64,000 nucleotides of DNA from Ophthalmolycus amberensis (Eukaryota > Chordata > Actinopteri > Perciformes > Zoarcidae), in assembly GCA_024529925.1 (NCBI GenBank), contig JAFEUB010000846.1, positions 1,983,001 to 2,047,000 on the forward strand, given 5' to 3'. Of the stretch, positions 50,500 to 63,175 are shown in pieces (position 1 is the stretch's first letter; every line of letters starts with the position of its first letter). Under the pieces are notes generated by a model. It was not told where the DNA came from. It searched no databases and worked only from the letters and a program-made list of their open reading frames with translations. The translations under genes were made by a program, and so were the position numbers.

Positions 50500-50710
50500 A
50501 TATTCTGTATATTCTGTATATACTGGCATATTTAGTATATCTAATACTCTTCTTACTGTCGTATTTTATTACTGTTCTACTGTTTAGTTTATTATATTAC
50601 TTGTTTTTTTTAATCTTTATTTTATTACTTGTGAGCAATGCTGCTGTAATCCTGTAATTTCCCCACTGAGGGACTAATAAAGGATTATCTTATCTTATCT
50701 TATCTTATCT
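50500..50710 (+). mobile_element. LINE 3' end with TTATC-repeat tail
   Basis: A T-rich 3' UTR leads into GTAATTTCCCCACTGAGGGA, CTAATAAAGGA and a (TTATC)n tail ending about 50710. This is the common 3' terminus of teleost L2/Rex1-type LINEs. It is 5'-truncated with no coding part. The (TA)n run at 50464-50493 may mark its 5' edge. Confidence 0.75.
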
Positions 50711-50712
50711 AA

Positions 50713-52039
50713 TAGACGTCGTGCTTTAGAGCCAGTCTTTCAACGAGATCTTCACAAACACGAATGTACCAACAGACCATCATTATCAACCTACGGGCCA
50801 GATCACGGTAGTGCCGATCTATCAAATGCATGTCAATCCATCCATGCAAGACTAAATTATATAGAAACAAATCAAGACGTGACAGGTTTTCCCCAACAAA
50901 GGCACGATGTAGGACCCACACACCAGTCTGCACACACACAGCGAGATGGCTATAAATGCACCCAAGAGGACTCAACCCCGCTGCAGTGAAAAGCATAAAT
51001 CAAGAAGAATGATTTCAATGGTTTGATTGGTTTACAGTGCAGATAAACAGACATATAGATATAAAGATGGATAGAAATAGATGGACTTGATTAAAATTCA
51101 GTTTTTAAGGGTAGTGTGCTGAATTCGCTCACTTTGCAATTTCAATACTGAATTCATTAAAATGCCAGCTTTCTTTCCATTCTGACAAGTGATGCAGTTG
51201 CGGAGGTGGGTAATCCTGAAAACAGTAATAATTCCGTTTTAATGCAGTTTAGATCCAAAATATTCCAGATTTCTTTCTCCACTTTAATGGGTTTTAATGT
51301 TTAACAGGAAAACAACCTGGAAATGATTTGAAAACAGCTAAATGCATATACAGACGCTGGATAAAATGAGACCACATGGGAATTTGTGAGACGTTTTAGG
51401 CCAATTCTGATATTGATAATTAGTAACCAAATCATTTTTCCCTTTGTTGACAATGTTAGGGAACATATCTTAAGAAAGAAAGATATTTTTTAAAAACGGA
51501 TGACTTTATTGGCTCCAAAGAAGAATGCAAATGAGGTATAGACCTACATGTGATTTGGGAAGAGGAGCCGGTCCCATAACTGTAATGGGATTCATTCAGT
51601 GTTAGTAACAGTCATGCTGTTGTTTTGAGTTGTGACTGAACTGTATTGCTGAGCTACCTGGATCCCAGAAATAAATATTGCGAAAAAACCTTATTTTTCG
51701 CATATTAACCGTTCTATTATTTCAAAAGGGTTTTTTGCCTCTTTTCCCCACAGCCAAAATGGGAATTACATTAATCTTTGAAGAAACCCAAAGCTGACAT
51801 AACCTTTTACTTCTTAACCCACATGAAAACAGAGGGTGTAAATACTGAGTGTAGTTGCTTTAGTGCCAGTACTGTACAAACAGACAGAAGGCGGTAGCCT
51901 GTACATTACTACAGATAAACGGTATAAGCTGTAAGGGAGAGCCGAAGCTCATCGGGTGTTGCATCTGTGTGCCGATCGTGTCACATCTTTGGCCCACGTC
52001 CAGGCCATCCAGCAAAGGCATCTGTAAGTGTCTGATAAT
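50713..52039. other. unannotated interval
   Basis: 1.3 kb with no supported gene, RNA or repeat structure. Confidence 0.5.
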
Positions 52040-52044
52040 TTTCT

Positions 52045-52690
52045 GTTTTCTAGTTTCTCAATATCCCGTATGTGAAAGAAAGATTTTGACATTGACCTGT
52101 AATTACTGAGGACCTCCCCGTCTCGGTTAGATGGCAGATGCAGAGTTTCCACCACTGAATTACAAGGGCCTCCAGGCTGAAGCGTGAGGATTTTTTCTTA
52201 ATGCATTTTCAAGATGTTTTTTAAACTATAGTTACAGTGGGGTGGCTCATTGGAAGTTTAGATACAACGGTTGGAAAGCTCACCAGGGACATTTGTTAGT
52301 TGAAACGTGAACATGCTACGTGAGGACAGCAGGTCTGAGGTCATCGTTCTTTACTCCATGCTTCCCTCTATCACAGAGCCAACGTTACAGAGCCACCGTA
52401 GCTCACCTTACCTCTTCAAAACAGCTTGATATTCATTTAGTAAGTTATGGTCCTATTTAGAGTAAAATAGACGTTACAGCAGGGCATGCTTTAGGGTGTG
52501 GCTACCGTGTGATTGACATGTCGCTACCACAGCGTTGTCAGGTCTGGGAGTTGTCAGTGTTTTCGTCTTACAATTTTAACCCTTTCACAGTGGGTTTTCA
52601 GTTCATGAAGGAAAATTGAAAACTTGAAGCTTCAAAACGGCCATCCACAAGCCAAAGGGTACCATCACAGTCTAGGCATACATATCTTTG
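52045..52690 (+). repeat. dispersed repeat family A, copy 2 (longer)
   Basis: The first 370 bp align with copy 1 at 48155-48545. The copy seems to continue to about 52690 through modules such as GTGTGATTGACATGTCGCTA, TTTTCGTCTTACAATTTTAA and CTTCAAAACGGCCATCCACA, which I associate with a frequent fish repeat. Termini are not resolved. Confidence 0.7.
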
Positions 52691-55600
52691 AGCATACAGT
52701 GCAGTGCATTTCCTGTGTCGTTTAATGTCCGAGGAGCTGAATATATTCTCTTTTACTATAGTGATTAGGCAAATACGAAGAGACGGACATGCCCCTGGAG
52801 AAATCTCTTTGTAGAATGAGGTTTGATTGACACATAAATGACTACAACACAGAATATGTGGTTTAGGGTGTGATCTCGTTTCAAACTAGGTGCAACAAAA
52901 ACTATTATACAAAGCCGAGGCTTCAGGTTTGGGCCACATTATGAGTATTTATAGATATATGAGCCATAACTTTCCAAAGTTTTTTCATCACATCGTAATT
53001 CAAAAATAGAGGTCTTCTTTACTAGACCTTTTACAATCAATAAACTGTTCTTTTTAATCTTTTTCACACACTTACTCCAATCGCTTGTTTTAACTTTCGG
53101 TGGGAGGTTGTCGGATTATTTATGATGGATCGGCACGGTTCTTTAATTCGTCTACAACAGCAAAAGCTGTGAATCTCACTCACTTTCTGTGGTGCAGCAC
53201 TCTTCACTGCCACTGCTGTCCCTCTAGAGCATTAACCACTAACAGGCATTAGACATGATCTTTAATTCCCTTCAGCTAAGCAGTTTTCACTCTACTTCAC
53301 GGTTTTCCATTTCTGCATAAGCACACACCCATGTCTGGAGCCTTAATGTGTCCCTTTGAATGTTTACGCAAGTATATGCATATACCAGTGTCGTAAAATC
53401 CTTGCAAAAGGAAAAAAGTATTTTTAAATCAGACCACAAAACCCTTTGTTTTGCATCAAAGAAAGGTTGAGTACAGTGTGCCTCTGGGGACGAACTGCAC
53501 AAACAGAAAAGGATCCATATTCACTGGTCACATTTCTGACAAAATGGAGGAAATGTTGTGTCTCTACACAACATCTTTGCACCAAGGCTTTTCCTGCCTT
53601 CAACAATTTTTCCTTGTTAATTATTCAGAAATGTTTCCCGTCTTTTTTTTTGACACCCGTGAAGGAGTCTACCCACATTCCATTACAGCAATGACGGATA
53701 CTACGTAATTATAGATCGTATGCTTCCAGTTACTGACGTCACTCTTTTTCACTACCGCTGTCCAACTCTTTCTCCACAAACACTACTAAACATTTCAGAG
53801 CAACATGGAAGCCATTAGTTAGCCTCTAGTCAAATAGCTATTTCACTTATTTTTGACTGGAGATTGAATAAATTAAATGTCAATATATAAACTGCAATCT
53901 GTCACAATGTCCACCAAAACTCTTGAGTACATTGTAGATGAGTCATTAACCTCTATCAAAATAGTTGATCATTGTGGATCCCATATACATACATACTTTA
54001 AAGGCACTGTTTGAAAATCCATTAGTTGTTCTGATGGATTTAAAGGATACGATAACCTCAAGGAAATATTTACCTCACAGCAGCTGTTGGTGTTTATCGG
54101 AGATTCTGCTTGTCTTAATCATTTTTCCTCATGTCACGCTTTGGTTAGGTACTGACATCTGGGCATTTATAGTGCTGGCAAGTAACGACTGCTGGCTCAG
54201 GCCAAGCATACTTCAAGCTATATCTTTGAGGGCTAAGCAGGGGTTTGTTCAAACAGACTGATATTCCAGCTCTAATTTGAGTGAAATCCTGAGACGAGAC
54301 AAACCTTCCTCCAGTTTGGAATGAACTGACTGAGGCAACAACAACCCATACATTTACAATGCACAGATAATTAGTTTAAACATATTTACATGAACAGATA
54401 TCAAAATGTAGCCAAGTGTGCAATACCCTTGTAGTCAGCATAAGACACCTATGTGTCACTTTGCAGGCTGTTTTCATACACCGCGTCGTAGGCATACCTA
54501 AAATTAATTTGTATTTATTCCACGTAATCACGGACAAGGAAGTATAAAAACTCCACGTAGGGAGGAGGTCGGGGCGGATGCTTGGGTTAAACACGCCGTT
54601 TGTGTCCCGTGTATAACCAGAAGTCACAACATTGATATATTTGTCATGTAACTTCTGTATTTTAACCTAAATATTGAGTTATTAGTCCGTAACTTCCGTA
54701 CTTATATAACACCACTTCCGTAGCTATTTGAACTCAAATCATCGTCTTTTCCTATAACCAAAGTAGCTTTGTTGCATAAATCTAGCAAAGTTGTTTCCTG
54801 TTAAGATGGAAGTTTAACAAAGACCATGTGTATTTAAGAAGCGGAAATTGACACGTGTTGCTTGGCAAGCATATGAAAACACACGAAAAATGAAGAATAA
54901 CTTTTCGTAAGATGTCCCATGAACAGTTGTTTGAGGATATGTTGCACTTTGTCACCTGACATGGTGAAAGAGAACTGTTTATTTTACCGAGACAAACTTT
55001 CACACTTTGTGGATATAATAAAAGAAACCCTGTAAAATGTTATGCAATCGAATACAATATACCTCCAATAAACACTAACACTAATATCTAAGCTCATTCT
55101 AAGATTAAGTCAGAATTGTTTATTTAACGAATTTATCAGATTTGTTGCATTTGCTTGCAATCAATTTAAAGAAAACAATTAATAAAAACAAAACATATGG
55201 CGGTGGTAAAAAAAAGTTAAATTTACAGTTTTATCAAAACCTGACATATACAAAACTGTATATATGACACACAAAAGCAGATTTCTTACAACCCATTTGA
55301 GTTTCTTTGCACAAGTATTGCGTGAACTGTAGACAACTTCTGTATTTCATCCAATTAAGAAAATGAATGCTAAATGTTGAATAAAGATTTGACAACACAA
55401 ACAAGACTGTAACAAAGACATAAACATAAGAAATTGCTCCTAATGGAATGAAAAGTCATACACAGCCTCTCGACTCTTTTCCCCATTGTGGTGTCAATCA
55501 CTTTGCTATCCCCACGAGTGTATAATATAACAATAAATAGGTTTATGGCAAGACATAACATTTTACTGTAAATACGTCTTGGCTTACACACAAATAATTG

Positions 55601-58600
55601 GGTATGTCAGTTGAGCACCATATGCCACTAATTATGAACTCTTGTGTTTTAACAAGAATATGAGGGAGGCGAGGGAGATAAAGAGGGAGACACGACAGTT
55701 AATCTTTTAGCGTAGTTTTACTTACACTTACGCATTCATACACCAAAAAAAACAAAGAAACAGAATTAAGAACTTTGCAGTCCTACACTGTTAAATTGCA
55801 GCAAACAAAAGCGAACCCACAAATTATTTTGTGCGCAGATACCGTTTCCTGATACCCGTTATTTACCCCGACATGGTACCAAATCTATCTCCCCCTCAAT
55901 GAGAACACTTTGTTCTTGTGTTTAAACACTGGTACTGGCAGAGAGACAGCAGCGGTTTTGAAATGCAGCCAAACATTTCAAGGAATGCACCAGTGAGGGA
56001 GAAAGGCTGAGCACACTCGTCCTACTTTACATGTTCACTTCTATGGCATTCAGATTCCTATGTGCAAAAACTAACCAGTCAAACATTTATGATATTAAAT
56101 ACTCAAATTTTGAGACTTCTGTGGTGGCTGATTGAGTTGGACTTGGTCTTAAGAAAAGGGTGAGCAATAAATCAATGCAGACCTTGTTTCCCCTGGACTA
56201 TTCAGCCACTTGGGGTGTAAAACACTCAAAGGCAATGAACACTTGAAAGTCTGGAGCTACGGGCAGTTTCTGCCCAGCAATTATCCTGCGTGCCTCCTAA
56301 ACACTGCATACCAGATATGGTTGGGCCTCTTCAGCAACAGCCCCAGTTATGGAGACACGCATGCTAATGACACCATATTTTCAGAGCTGTAGAGACAGAG
56401 GGCCCCTGGCCATCACTTCTAAAAACACATGCCACACAGCCTGCACCACCCACACCACATAGACCTGTTATTGATGACCACTGACGGCTATCCTCTTCAC
56501 TTGACTCAGGGTGGCCGCCATAAGCAACAAAGCAGTAAATACAACTTGTCAAGGTAACGTAACTTACTCAGAACTGCTTATCAGCTACCTACACTTGTCT
56601 TTTTAGTGAGGATAGATATCCTATAAAGATGTGTTCATATATTGACAAATGTTCTCTTCCCCTGGTAGAGTTGTGCCATCAATGACTTTGTGTTTCCTTT
56701 TTGGGATGCTGCCCTGGAAGGAGCCGACTGACAAGCACCTGTCCCATGGATTGATGTGTCCAGCTGGTGCGCAAGAGGAGGGCTAAGAGACACGGGAGCA
56801 GCACACATTAAATCTGATGTCCGAGACGAGAGGGGTGTGGTTGGGGCCCGAGCAGAAGGTTTGAAGGCGATAGAACGATGCGGTAAGATGGAAGGATTGA
56901 CGAGAGGGAGGGGTGGATCATTGAGGGAGAAGGTGACAGGAAGTGACTATACCTTGGATACCTTCAAGGTGATTCAGTATGACAGAACATTCCCAAGGGT
57001 TTACTACTGCAAAGAGGGATAGTCAGGGGGAGAGAGAGAGCGAGAGAGAGAATTTGAAGGTGCAAAAGCTCTTTGCAGATGTCCAAATACGCAGTAAATC
57101 ACTCCGAGGACCTGAGGGTACTCAAATGCTTTTTGACTGAATCTGTCTCCCAGCCCAGCGGCCCCAGAATGACTAAAACATTAACAGGAGTCTGCAGGGT
57201 AGGGGTAGCTGCAGCAGCCCACCCATCCCCCACTAGCGCCTGCACAATCCCAGGGCTGAAACCAAAATGGCTTCCATTCAGATGTTGTCCAAATGCACGT
57301 TTTGTTTGAAACCAAGGGAATGCTCGACGAGAACATAGGCTTGTACACAAACTATTTAGCCGTGTGTCCCCAGTCTCATGAGTCATAAAGTTGTCTCTGG
57401 CATTTGAGCAGAGAAGTCTCTGTGTCGAGTTACAGGTGTTCTTTTTAACACTGTTGCTCAAAAAAAAAAAAAAAGAAAAAAAAAAAAATGAAGGTTTATG
57501 ACTTTTCTTCTACGGAGGGCCGAGGAAACAGAAATGACATCGGGCTTAGAAAACAAGCTTACTTTAAAGCTAGGATATAGTCACCTTTACCGCACAATAA
57601 TGTCTAGACCTACACAGCATGCTATGCAACAATACCTCTTCAATCAACATACCTTTCCACAAACACTCACTGAGCAAAAGTGCTGAGAGTCAGGAAACAA
57701 ATTACTCTTGTGAATGAAAACAAACCGCCATATTGAATTTTATTATAATCTATTATAAATATAAATAATAATAAAAAAACAACAATCATTAGTGGCCTGG
57801 AATCATTACTTGTTTTTACTTTCTTTGGTTGAAAATGAATTGAAAAACAAAACTATTCTGTGAATGTTCAGTTCGAACTTTAGTGCGGCACCATTATTCA
57901 AATGAGCAATAACATTAATGTATCTATTTCTTATTGCTCATAAATGGGCCGAGTAGTGAAATAAGTATGAGTGAAATGAATAAAATTCTTTTAACAGTTT
58001 TATGGGTTCAAAATTACAACTCCACATTTTGAATTCATTGAACTGCAACTGGCAAGCTTACTTTGGAGTGAATAAATGTTCTTTTTATGCATGCCGTTTA
58101 AACTTTTTCAATGCTTCAACATTAATGCGTTATATTCTTAACATAGTTTTTTTGATGACACTGTGGATAAGACCATTTTCACTCCATCCCTCTTTTTGCT
58201 TCCTCTGACCGGCAAATAGAAAATGACTAACATGATTTAATGCTAATGAAGAGAACATTAATAGGGGATATAACCCAGTGAGTGCTTAATAATTACAGCA
58301 GAGCTTCACAGAACTATATCCACTACACAAAATAATTCAAACGGTAGTGCTAATCTCAACAATGTCTCGTATAACATTACACAGATATGCTGAATTAGCC
58401 ACTTGCTTTAGATATCTTCTGATAAAAAGGACAGAAGCTGCTGGTTCTGCCATATTGCAGGAAAGGGAGCGAAGGAGATCTGCAGAGGCAGGACTGTGAC
58501 TTTCTGCTGCGTGTGCTCGACTGCCCCCTGGCAGATGCAGCTGTAACTGCACTAAAATGTCAAGAAAGGAAAACCACTCCCTACAACAGAAAACCCCAGA

Positions 58601-61600
58601 AAAACAGTCCAGTGTCTGACAAATGTGTCATATTCACCTTCTCATTAATGCCGTCTACATTGTTTGGAGTTTATGTAAATAAGTGGTATTGCAACTGTCT
58701 TAAGAGCAACTAGGAAGTACGCCATCTGCAACTCCTAGAGTTTTATCTCTTAAATCATGAAACTAATTTTTTTTTAAAGAACGAGCTTCGGAAAGATACG
58801 ATACATGATGGTATTCAGAGCTTTGCAACGGTGCATACCCTCGAGTGTAGACCAGATTTCGGTAGCCTCATCTTTCAAAAACTACAAATAAAACTAACGG
58901 CAATCTAGACAAATTAACTAATTATTGCTATTGACAGCAAATTCCCTGGTCTTTGGTCTCATGCATTAACGTACTACGGTAATCTACAGCTGAGATCAGA
59001 GCCTTTCCTTGTCATTCAAGTTTTCTGGCAATGTTTAAAAGCCAAAACGTATAACTACGGTAAATTGCTCCAGTTGTTGGCCGGTAAGCAGCAGTTACAC
59101 AGATTACATATGCATGGAGAACCGTTTCAATCCGAGCCAGGGACCCCTGTGTTTCAGCTTTATGTGGGGGGAAATAACATGCTCACGACTAAGCCATAAA
59201 GCAGCCACAGCAACGGATATACTGTAGAAGTAAAAGTTCATGCGCAAAAAGAAAGCCAATCAAATGATCAAAAAATATAAAAGACAGTATACGAACATGG
59301 TAAAGCGACACATGACGGACTAAATTTATAACAAAACCTTAAAATGCGAGGGAATACAGGACTGCTCACAAAGTTAATGCCTGGTTTTTAAACATTAATG
59401 GCACTGAGAGGGTAGAAAAGCTTAAACAGTTGGACAGTATATCTTTCTGACAGTCCTATTTACATAAAGCCTGCATGCCCATGGGACACTAGCTGTAATG
59501 CAGTAAGGTTAGATGTGTTGTTAAACTACCCTCTGTCACAAACACATGCTGTGTGACTGAACTGCAGAGTAGCCCACCGAAACTGTTGGGGAGTGGATAC
59601 TGCATTACAGTACCTCAGTCTATCTAAGGGTGGCAGCACAGACCCTGACACGAGATTTGGCTAACTGTGATCACTCTGCCAGGGAGCATCTTTAACTCTC
59701 AACGTAAACCACCAGCACCACAGAGAATCACTTGGTCGGTGACCAGTTACTTCGGTGAATGAAGCTAGCATTGTACCAGTCCTATATGAACATTTTAACT
59801 TCATAAACTCATCAGAACCCCAACTATTGACTATATACACTCAAATCAACACTCCACTCTGTCACCATTTTTAAGTGGGAAATACGGCGTTGCCACTTTT
59901 CCGTCCTTAATGACTGCTTTGTGCCCAGTAACACCTTCCTGTGGCCGTGATAAATAGACACGGGGCAGAATATACTAGAGGGGCTACTGCAGATGGACAT
60001 GCATCACTGCATCCATTTCACAGCGCTTTAAAGTCTGCTCAGTGCAGAATGACATCACTCAACCAGGACCACTGGAGCCTGTAAGGCTATTCAAATTAAT
60101 TAACAAATGACCTTAGATTAAAGGGAGAGTCACAGATCAGACAACGAAGGCATTCATCAGCTCAATAGGCCATCTCACATGATGCCTTTATATAATTTAT
60201 CTGTGCTACAAATCTACACTTCCTTACACTGACATGAATAAGACTCACTGTATTATACAAAAGTTAATATTAAGAAAACAAGCTACGGGGTATGGCGTAA
60301 TTTACTTTCGCCTCAAAAGTCGTTTCAGTGAATCCGCCTTGTATTAAAATGCCTTTGGATATAAAAGGATCACAGGTTGTTTTTCTGTGTGAGGAGGAAA
60401 ATCCAACAATAAAGAAGCAACCAGGAATCATGTCACCCTGCTGTCTGATAAAGTGTAAAATAAGCGTCGGCCCGGATGGTGCTTTCTTTTATTTCAAGTA
60501 CAGACTATATCTGAACCATCTTAGAGAGACAAGTCAATCTCAAGGTTCGCTAATACCGTCCCATGGACAGGGGATAAATCCCCGGTAGGCAACAAAAAGC
60601 AGATCAATAAAGAAAGCATGTAAACAAACCACAGTGGAAATGAAGTTGCGATGGATGGAAAGTGGGGTAGAGAAGGTGACCAGCAGTGCATCAAATGAAG
60701 CGCATGCATGGCCAGGGACTGAAAGAATAAAAGGGCAGAAAGCCAGTGGGACATCAGGGTGAGGAGCAGAGGGAGACGCACAGTTATTACAGATAGAAAG
60801 AAACAGAGGAAGAGGAAGAGCGCGTGCGAGGGAGAAGCGAGAAAATGAGGGGAGGGAGAAAAACGGTGTAGAAGTGATTTATGCTCGTTGTATAATTTTC
60901 TACAACGCTGCCCCAACCCCCCCTCTCTTCCCCCATGGCTCCCCTCTCCCCCTCAATATCCAACCCTCCCACCAGGGTGTGCTCCTCCTCACCGTCACAC
61001 CAAGGAACAGTCCCTGGCCACACCAGCCAGTGATTAAGATTCTGCCGCGATGCGACTGCAGCACTTCGCAAATGGAAGACTGGACATAATTTCCCTAAAA
61101 TGCTGTTTTTTATCACCCATTTCCCCTTCATCAGCTTGCCGCACACGATTGATGGCTGATGGCATCTCTGACAACTTAACGTTTTTATGGGTAGATTTAT
61201 GGGCTATCTGCTCCTCTCCTTTTACAGCTCAAACTCTGTAAAAATGCTTATTTCCCAGATAAGGAGAGGGAGGGTGTGTGTCTATGTGTATGGAATGGTA
61301 TCACACCCAACTAAATGAATGTATGTATGAGAGAGAAGGGCCCACCTCACTGCATTGCAGTCCAGATCAGTACCAGGCTTCCAGGGCTTTATAGCGACTC
61401 AGAGACTGAAATAGCCTCTGCATAGCCCCATGGATTAAAGAATACTTCTCACTCCTTTGATAGCATGCCACCCAACACAAAAAGTACATACCTCGCTATC
61501 CACACAATACATGTATTCGTTTGGAGAGTCTTCTCTCCCAGATACAGGAATATCAATGAATCGTTTGTCATTTTTTGATCAAGAAGCAAAACTGACACAT

Positions 61601-62700
61601 AATAGTGTAAGGGGTCGACAATAAAATATATCAATATATCTCAAAAGCTCTAAAACGTGTTTGTCTTGTTTCCTTTAAAAGGAACATGCTCTGTTATTAA
61701 GGATTTGCATGCTGATTGTGTTAAAAATGGTAAAGATCACTCTCAGTTTAAGACAATAATTGTGACACCGAGTAAGGTGAGCATTGATGTCAGTGAACAC
61801 CTGAGAAAAAACGGCCATGTTGAGGATTTGGGTTCATGAGTGTGTGCACATGTTGACGCAAGAGAGAGGTTCTCAGTGTACGAGAGGGCTGTCGGACTTA
61901 TCGAGCTGCAGTGGAAGTGTGGCCACTGCAGGTTGCCCTCCCTCTCTGGTCAGATTTACAGCCAGTACAGGCTCCCAGTTAGCCTTCTCTCCTACACTGA
62001 TGAGCCTGGCAGATCCCAGACAGACGCCCCAGGGGACTGGAGTGTGACAGGGAATGGGGGAGGGGAGCGAAGGAAGGGAGAGCGAGAGGGAGAGAGAGAA
62101 CCAGTCTGATGAGATCAGTGATTCATAGACACCCAGGAGGACACACCCTGGAATGGGGTAATACCACACATGTTTTAACAAACCATATTTCATTAGGGTT
62201 ACCAAGACTACAAGAAGCACCTTAAGGAGAGAGTCTCCAGAAATCATCCCTGCATGTTGTTATGCAGCTCATATCGGGGAGGAGGGGATTAGTATGCAAA
62301 GCTACAGTGTGCTCATCCCTTAGAGGAGAGGACCAATCTGTTGAGTAGAGAAAACCCACAAATTTGATGCTTGCATATTTTGTTGCTCTGAATTTTCCAC
62401 ACTTTTTTTTTTCTTGGTACGATGAGGATGGAAATGTTATGACGTACAATATAGAAGTGGAAAAAGTGCAGCTCTAATGTGCTTAAATATAGCAATCCTC
62501 CCAGCGCAATAAACCCAGTATGGTGCCAAGTTCTTCCAGAATTTAAGGTTGCCTGTACCAACGTGCCCTTTGCTTCATTACATATAATCACTGTGCACAA
62601 GCAGGCTGGTCCTCATTAGCAAGAAGTTAATTACATTCCATCATCTTTGTTTGTGAAGGTCTTCTAATAAAGCTGCCTTTGTACATCACATCTCTTCTCA
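52691..62700. other. far 5' flank, no gene recognised
   Basis: 10 kb with only short, unconvincing open frames. Contents are a poly(A)-like run (57459-57487), GA-rich tracts (57032-57053 and 62055-62100), and a purine-rich then pyrimidine-rich pair (about 60770-60870 and 60910-60975). In other vertebrates the next gene on this side of HoxC13 is CALCOCO1; none of its exons could be recognised here. Confidence 0.5.
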
Positions 62701-62704
62701 AAGT

Positions 62705-62940
62705 GAAAGCCGCAGAATCAGAATGTTACACATACCGTACAAGGAATTTTACTTGGTGACTGGTGCATAACAAACAAACAATGAACACAGTGCAATAACC
62801 AAGACATTATAAAATAGAAATATATTAAAATGTACAATAAAATGTGGTAACACGCAAACAGATAACAGTAATTTAAAACAAGTAGATTATAAAAGTGGCA
62901 AGAGTATTTAAATATAGAAAGGATGTGCAGATCTCAGGAC
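62705..62940 (-). mobile_element. LINE 3'-region fragment, inverted
   Basis: AGAATCAGAATGTTACACAT, then ACAAGGAATTTTACTTGG and an A/T-rich stretch with AGTGCAATAA and GATGTGCAG, resembles the reverse complement of a common teleost LINE 3' UTR. It is non-coding and diverged. Confidence 0.55.
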
Positions 62941-63094
62941 TCTAGATACTGCAGATTAATATTGAATTGGAAAAGACTTCCTTCAAATATTAATGTTCCC
63001 TATCAATGGCCTCCAAAGAATTGAAAAACTTGAATGTCTTATCCCACTTTGGGATTTGAAACTTCTCTAATGCTGTCGTAGTTTGTCTTTTTGT

Positions 63095-63175
63095 ACGCAT
63101 TTCTTGTGCTACTCTTGTCTTTCTTGCAAAAGAAATCTTGATCTCAATGAGATTATCTGATTAAATAAAGGTTAT
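63095..63175 (+). mobile_element. LINE 3'-tail fragment
   Basis: TGTGCTACTCTTGTCT, CTTGCAAAAGAAATCTTGAT, CTCAATGAGATTATCTG and ATTAAATAAAGGTTA follow the consensus order of a frequent teleost LINE tail. The same tail is nested in the hAT element behind hoxc12a (minus strand, 11803-11860). AATAAA is at 63164-63169. Confidence 0.7.

Noticed and set aside
58520..58545. CTCF-like site (GCCCCCTGGCAG) in the far flank
   Set aside because: The spacing within the core is two bases short of the CTCF consensus, so it does not fit without forcing.
60770..60975. Purine-rich then pyrimidine-rich pair suggesting a large stem
   Set aside because: The complementarity is imperfect and explained by low-complexity GA and CT composition.
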